Assembly: GCA_910587065.1 (NCBI GenBank)
Contig: CAJUMA010000023.1
Location: 1 to 9,342, forward strand
Source: an uncultured Bacilli bacterium
GTDB lineage: Bacteria; Bacillota_I; Bacilli_A; RF39; UBA660
Direction: 5' to 3'
DNA length: 9,342 bases
This document shows, one piece after another, positions 6,302 to 9,342 of this stretch. Every line of letters starts with the position of its first letter. Positions within the stretch are counted from its first letter, which is position 1. The notes beneath the pieces are model-generated. The model made no database searches and was not told the DNA's origin. It was given only the letters and a program-made list of their open reading frames with translations. Made by a program: the position numbers and the translations under genes.

Positions 6302-6308
6302 ATATAAT
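6280..6308 (+). promoter_or_regulatory. Promoter nested in the thiI terminator
   Basis: TTGTAA (6280-6285, four of six consensus bases) lies in the terminator loop, and TATAAT (6303-6308) follows after exactly 17 bases. The spacer is made of the right stem arm and the T-run. The expected start site is about 10 bases before the ATG at 6325, close to the AGGTGA ribosome binding site. Confidence 0.55.
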
Positions 6309-6324
6309 CATAATAGGTGATACT

Positions 6325-6825
6325 ATGAATACTAAGGTGGTTATAATTTGGATATTTGCAATCGTTATACTTGCGGGGATGGGTGTATTTGGTTATCTAA
6401 ATCAAGATTTACTTTTGTTAGAAAATAATGAGTATGTACCGATTGTGGCACCAGAAGCAACAGCAAAAACATGCACATTGAAAACAGAAAATTCTGATAG
6501 TATTTACAGATTTACAATAAAAAATGAAGAAATCACTGCTGTTTGGATTTCCTATGCTTCTAAAATAGCAGATATTGAAGGCTATGAAATCGCAAATAAG
6601 TTAGCAACGGAAGTGACTACTGGCCAAATTAAAGGACTTGCTTCACCTGGCTTACAAGGTGGATCATCAGACTTTTCCTTAAATGTTCAATTTAATCCAA
6701 AAGATTATGATAAAGCAAGAGTAGAAGAATTAACTCCTGAGTTTACTAAACTTAGTATGATAATAGATACAATTAGTAGTTATGATATATATAAGCAAGC
6801 ATTGACTGACTACGTCTGTGAATAA
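6325..6825 (+). CDS. Small membrane-anchored protein, unknown function
   Basis: The 166-residue product has one N-terminal hydrophobic segment (about 5-25) and a probable extracytoplasmic domain. After a Pro/Ala-rich linker (37-48) the domain contains TCTLKTENSDSIYRFTIKN, which suggests a beta hairpin, and a region with alternating strands and helices. Cys50 and Cys165, the latter next to last, frame the domain and are the only cysteines, so a disulfide closing the domain is plausible. No lipobox is present. The segment resembles in layout small substrate-binding or lipoprotein-like domains with a strand-rich start, but I cannot name a family. AGGTGA precedes the ATG, and the gene has its own promoter. 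The next gene is 38 bases downstream and carries a near-copy of this gene's promoter and RBS. Confidence 0.85.
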   Translation: MNTKVVIIWIFAIVILAGMGVFGYLNQDLLLLENNEYVPIVAPEATAKTCTLKTENSDSIYRFTIKNEEITAVWISYASKIADIEGYEIANKLATEVTTGQIKGLASPGLQGGSSDFSLNVQFNPKDYDKARVEELTPEFTKLSMIIDTISSYDIYKQALTDYVCE

Positions 6826-6841
6826 ATAACTTAATATTACC

Positions 6842-6847
6842 CATAAT
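6842..6847 (+). promoter_or_regulatory. Candidate -10 (CATAAT) for the 55-residue gene
   Basis: CATAAT ends 16 bases before the ATG at 6864, the same spacing as TATAAT before the gene at 6325. No good -35 is visible. No terminator separates it from the upstream gene, so co-transcription is equally likely. Confidence 0.35.
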
Positions 6848-6863
6848 GTAAATAGGTGATATT

Positions 6864-7031
6864 ATGGAAAAATTAAGCGATTTAAAAGAAAAAAGTGAGT
6901 ATGAAAAAGTAAGAGACGATTATAGTAATAATTACGGCTATAACATCGGTTTTAATAGTTTTGGAAAGATAAAACAAAAAGATAAAATAGATAATTTTGT
7001 CAAAGGAGAGATAAACACAAAAAAAAGGTAG
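6864..7031 (+). CDS. Short highly charged 55-residue protein
   Basis: This short frame begins MEKLSDLKEKSEYEKVRDDY and ends NTKKR at TAG 7029-7031. AGGTGA lies 10 bases before the ATG, in a context almost identical to that of the gene at 6325, and a terminator overlaps the stop codon. Both are good signs of a real gene. The product has no membrane segment, no signal peptide and no cysteine. The first 20 residues are helix-prone and charged, the middle (SNNYGYNIGFNSFG) is Asn/Gly/aromatic-rich, and the end is Lys-rich. No family is recognised; a small cytoplasmic regulator or nucleic-acid-binding protein is possible but unsupported. An A8 run near its end is a potential slippage site. Confidence 0.65.
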   Translation: MEKLSDLKEKSEYEKVRDDYSNNYGYNIGFNSFGKIKQKDKIDNFVKGEINTKKR

Positions 7032-7047
7032 GGAATATCTTTTTTTT
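7021..7047 (+). terminator. Weak terminator overlapping the stop of the 55-residue gene
   Basis: AAAAAAGGTA (7021-7030) and TATCTTTTTT (7036-7045) pair over 10 bp with one G-U pair and a GGGAA loop, followed by T to 7047. The stem is mainly A-T, so termination may be partial. The TAG stop (7029-7031) is inside the hairpin. Confidence 0.55.
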
Positions 7048-7048
7048 A

Positions 7049-7057
7049 TGCTATAAT
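7049..7057 (+). promoter_or_regulatory. ackA promoter: extended -10 (TGCTATAAT)
   Basis: A perfect extended -10 begins two bases after the T-run of the preceding hairpin and lies 21 bases before the ackA ATG. No -35 is evident at 17 bases (TAGGGA), as is often tolerated with an extended -10. The same nine bases occur at 9333-9341. Confidence 0.65.
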
Positions 7058-7078
7058 ACGGAAGAAGGGTGTGAATTT

Positions 7079-8281
7079 ATGAAAATATTAACAGTAAATG
7101 CTGGTAGTTCATCATTAAAATTTAATTGTATTGAGCTTCCAAGTGAAAAAGAATTAATAAGTGGATACTTTGAAAGAATAGGAATGGACGGAAGTCTATA
7201 TAGTATCAAAATAAATGGTAAAAAAACTAAGAAAGATGCTTTATTAAAAAATCATACAGATGCTGTAAATTTCTTAAAAGAAGAATTATTTGAAAATAAT
7301 ATAGTTTCATCATTAGATGAAATTGATGGCGTTGGACATCGTTTAGTACATGGTGGAGATAAATTCAAAGATTCTGTTTTATTAAATGATGAAGTTATCA
7401 AGGAATGCGAAAAATTTAATGAATTGGCTCCATTACATAATCCCGCAATGCTTATGTGCATTCGTGCATTCCAAAGTGTAATGCCTAATACTCCAATGGT
7501 AGGTGTTTTTGATACATCATTCCATCAAACAATTCCTGAAATAAACTTTTTATATTCAGTACCATATTCATGGTATAAGGACTTTGGTATTAGAAAATAT
7601 GGATTCCATGGAACTAGTCATAAATACATAACTAAGACTATGAAAGAAGTTTTAGGACGTGATAATATTAATATTATTAACTGTCATATTGGTTCTGGGT
7701 CTAGTATTTGTTGTATTAAAGATTCTAAAAGTTATGATACAACTATGGGATTTTCGCCTAATGCAGGTCTAATCATGGGTACACGTTCAGGAGATATTGA
7801 TTATTCAGTACTTCCATTTATTATGAATAAGACAGGTAAGTCTATAACAGAAATAGATAATATCTTAAATAAAGAAAGCGGACTTCTAGGAATAAGTGAG
7901 AAATATGCTGATCATAGAGATATTGAGCATGCAATGTTTGAAGAACACGATCAACAAGCAATCTTAGCAAATGATATGTGTGCTAATAGAATAGTAGATT
8001 ATATTACTAAATATTATGTTGAATTAGATGGCAATGTAGATGCTTTAGTTTTTACTGCAGGTTTAGGCGAGAATGCTCGTGAATTTAGAGAACAAATTGT
8101 TAATAAATTAGCATGTCTTGGAATTAAAATAGATGCAGAAAAGAATATGAGCATTGCAAGTTACTGTGATATACATGAAGGTTTAATTAGTGATTCATCA
8201 TCAACTATACCAGTTTATGTAATTCCAACAAATGAAGAGTTAATGATTGCTTTAGATACTTTTAATATAATTAATAAATAG
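7079..8281 (+). CDS. ackA: Acetate kinase
   Basis: The 400-residue product is acetate kinase, which interconverts acetyl phosphate plus ADP with acetate plus ATP and is the ATP-yielding last step of acetate fermentation. Family motifs are complete and in order: VNAGSSSLKF (Asn7), GHRLVHGG (Arg88), FDTSFHQ (Asp145), YGFHGTSHKY (His177), NCHIGSGSS (His203), MGTRSGDID (Arg236), TAGLGENA (327-333) and TNEEL (384-388). These match the substrate, phosphate and nucleotide-binding positions known from the Methanosarcina enzyme. Length is typical. AGGGTG lies upstream of the ATG. The partner phosphotransacetylase gene (pta), often adjacent, is not in the window. nrnA follows after 15 bases, so the two form an operon. 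Acetyl phosphate is also a phosphodonor for some receivers, but a link to the response regulator at 4109 is speculation. Confidence 0.97.
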   Translation: MKILTVNAGSSSLKFNCIELPSEKELISGYFERIGMDGSLYSIKINGKKTKKDALLKNHTDAVNFLKEELFENNIVSSLDEIDGVGHRLVHGGDKFKDSVLLNDEVIKECEKFNELAPLHNPAMLMCIRAFQSVMPNTPMVGVFDTSFHQTIPEINFLYSVPYSWYKDFGIRKYGFHGTSHKYITKTMKEVLGRDNINIINCHIGSGSSICCIKDSKSYDTTMGFSPNAGLIMGTRSGDIDYSVLPFIMNKTGKSITEIDNILNKESGLLGISEKYADHRDIEHAMFEEHDQQAILANDMCANRIVDYITKYYVELDGNVDALVFTAGLGENAREFREQIVNKLACLGIKIDAEKNMSIASYCDIHEGLISDSSSTIPVYVIPTNEELMIALDTFNIINK

Positions 8282-8296
8282 ACAGGTAGTGATATC

Positions 8297-9253
8297 TTGG
8301 TAAATATATATAAACAAATATTAAAAAAGATTAAAGAATATGATGAAATAGTTATAGCTCGTCATGTTGGACCAGATCCTGATGCTGTTGGAAGTGAAAT
8401 AGCTTTAAGGGAAATAATAAAGTATAATTTTCCTAATAAAAAAGTTTATGCAGTAGGAACAGGAGTTTCAAGATTTAAATATTTAGGGACTTTAGACAAA
8501 ATAGATGAATCAAAACTTAACAATGCTTTACTTATAATACTTGATGTGCCAACATTTGAAAGAGTTGACTCAGCATATAAACCAAGATATAACTATACTA
8601 TTAAAATAGATCATCACCCACATGATGAAGTAGTTTGTGACTTAGAGTTAGTTGATACAAAGAGTTCAAGTGTTTGTCAACTTATTACAGAGTTTATTTA
8701 TAAAACAAAATTAAAAATAACTTCGGAAATAGCAAGTATCTTGTTTTCGGGGATTGTTGCTGATTCAGATCGCTTCTTACTCAGTTATACTACTCCAAGA
8801 ACATTAGAACTATGTGCAAAGTTATTAAATGATTATAATTTCGAACTTATGCCACTATACAATAATTTATATGAAAGAGGCATTAATGAAAAGAAATTTG
8901 AAGCTTTTTTAATTAACAATATGACTATTACCGAAAATGGTTTCGGCTATTTAAAAATTACTAATGAAGATATAAAAAAATTTGGTGTTGATTCATCAAC
9001 CGCTTCTAATATGGTTAATGATTTTAACTTTATTAAAGAAATAAAAGTTTGGGCTTTTTCTTCATACGACGAAAAGAACGAACAATATAAAATAAATATG
9101 CGAAGCAGAGGAATAATAATTAATGAAGTTGCCAGTGAGTTTAATGGTGGAGGTCACAAGTTTGCATGTGGTGCTCGCTTAAAGACTGAAGAGGAAGTAG
9201 ATTCATTATTTAAAGCTTTAGATGATTTATGTAAAAGCGAATCAAAGGAATAA
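8297..9253 (+). CDS. nrnA: DHH-family oligoribonuclease / pAp phosphatase (NrnA-like)
   Basis: The 318-residue product belongs to the DHH/DHHA1 phosphoesterases. NrnA proteins degrade 2-5-base RNAs (nanoRNAs), and several also dephosphorylate 3'-phosphoadenosine 5'-phosphate (pAp). Metal-binding motifs are present: RHVGPDPDAVGS (His23, Asp27, Asp29), LDVPTFERVD (Asp83), the name-giving IDHHP (Asp105-His107) and VADSDRF (Asp156). The C-terminal DHHA1 domain ends in GGGHKFACGAR (284-294), the substrate-binding glycine motif. The start is a TTG: AGGTAG lies seven bases upstream, no in-frame ATG or GTG is close, and the frame must begin here to keep the first helix. The weak start codon may lower expression relative to ackA. 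Activity on pAp versus nanoRNA, or on cyclic dinucleotide products such as pApA, cannot be told from sequence. Confidence 0.9.
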   Translation: MVNIYKQILKKIKEYDEIVIARHVGPDPDAVGSEIALREIIKYNFPNKKVYAVGTGVSRFKYLGTLDKIDESKLNNALLIILDVPTFERVDSAYKPRYNYTIKIDHHPHDEVVCDLELVDTKSSSVCQLITEFIYKTKLKITSEIASILFSGIVADSDRFLLSYTTPRTLELCAKLLNDYNFELMPLYNNLYERGINEKKFEAFLINNMTITENGFGYLKITNEDIKKFGVDSSTASNMVNDFNFIKEIKVWAFSSYDEKNEQYKINMRSRGIIINEVASEFNGGGHKFACGARLKTEEEVDSLFKALDDLCKSESKE

Positions 9254-9267
9254 ATATTCCTTTTTTT
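9244..9267 (+). terminator. Terminator of the ackA-nrnA operon, overlapping the stop
   Basis: AAAGGAAT (9244-9251) and ATTCCTTT (9256-9263) form an 8-bp stem with an AAAT loop and a T-run to 9267. The TAA stop (9251-9253) lies at the stem-loop junction, so the left arm is coding (final SKE). Confidence 0.88.
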
Positions 9268-9269
9268 GT

Positions 9270-9291
9270 GTGTAAACATGTAAAAATACAC
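9270..9291 (+). repeat. Inverted repeat next to TTGACA, possible operator
   Basis: GTGTA (9270-9274) and TACAC (9287-9291) are complementary across 12 bases, with a small ACATGT palindrome (9276-9281) inside. The right arm abuts TTGACA (9292-9297). It could be a repressor site or a weak hairpin. Confidence 0.3.
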
Positions 9292-9310
9292 TTGACAAGA
9301 CGATTAGGGC

Positions 9311-9341
9311 TTGCTAAAAAAAAAAAAAAAAATGCTATAAT
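9311..9341 (+). promoter_or_regulatory. Promoter with a poly-A spacer for the next gene
   Basis: TTGCTA (9311-9316, four of six -35 bases) and a perfect extended -10 TGCTATAAT (9333-9341) are separated by 19 bases, made almost entirely of a homopolymer of 17 A (9316-9332). A further TTGACA lies upstream at 9292-9297 with TAAAAA at 17 bases, a possible second promoter. The gene served lies beyond the window. A-run length would set the spacer length. Confidence 0.6.
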
Positions 9342-9342
9342 C

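Noticed and set aside
7252..7461. 69-codon open frame on the - strand inside ackA
   Set aside because: It lies opposite conserved acetate kinase motifs and shows no coding features of its own.
1..9342. CRISPR array, tRNA/rRNA genes, insertion sequences or transposon ends
   Set aside because: I found no regularly spaced direct repeats, no tRNA cloverleaf, no rRNA segment and no transposase or terminal inverted repeats on either strand.

Overview
The window is a strongly AT-rich bacterial segment with every recognisable gene on the + strand. Genes end in TAA, TAG or TGA, tryptophan is read from TGG, and no frame has an internal TGA, so the standard bacterial code fits and a Mycoplasma-type code does not. 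Low GC, AGGTG/AGGAG-type ribosome binding sites, simple hairpin-plus-T terminators, a SpoIVB-type protease and Firmicutes-type ThiI and NrnA point to a low-GC Firmicute. An uncultured, compact, gut-type Bacilli/Mollicutes-related lineage is my best guess, inferred rather than shown.

Layout from left to right. (1) 36-1028 encodes a secreted protein whose N-terminal half consists of modules known from phage tail-fibre proteins. (2) 1104-2078 is a short SpoIVB-like PDZ/S55 serine protease. (3) 2151-3661 is a two-gene operon: a degenerate two-lobed GNAT-like protein and a membrane-anchored, cysteine-containing extracytoplasmic protein. (4) 3751-4819 is a tightly coupled pair: a stand-alone Hpt phosphotransfer protein and a response regulator with an unknown N-terminal module and a C-terminal receiver. 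No kinase is nearby. (5) 4820-5067 is the longest gene-free stretch, about 250 bases, with two terminators and the thiI promoter region. (6) 5068-6258 is thiI, without a neighbouring cysteine desulfurase. (7) 6325-6825 encodes a small membrane-anchored protein and 6864-7031 a 55-residue charged protein. Both carry almost the same promoter/RBS cassette. (8) 7079-9253 is an ackA-nrnA operon (acetate kinase, then an oligoribonuclease/pAp phosphatase). (9) 9254-9342 is the promoter region of a gene beyond the window, containing a 17-A homopolymer directly upstream of an extended -10 element.

The genes do not form one pathway. They look like housekeeping genes (thiI, ackA, nrnA) mixed with envelope and signalling genes. 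The SpoIVB homologue and the Hpt/receiver pair may be parts of a retained developmental or envelope-signalling programme, but nothing here links them directly.

The most distinctive feature is in the non-coding DNA. Several terminators overlap the stop codon of the gene they end, and the next promoter lies inside or against the terminator. The 3' end of one gene, its terminator and the next promoter are thus packed into about 30-70 bases. The poly-A promoter at the right edge is the best candidate for a switchable (phase-variable) element.
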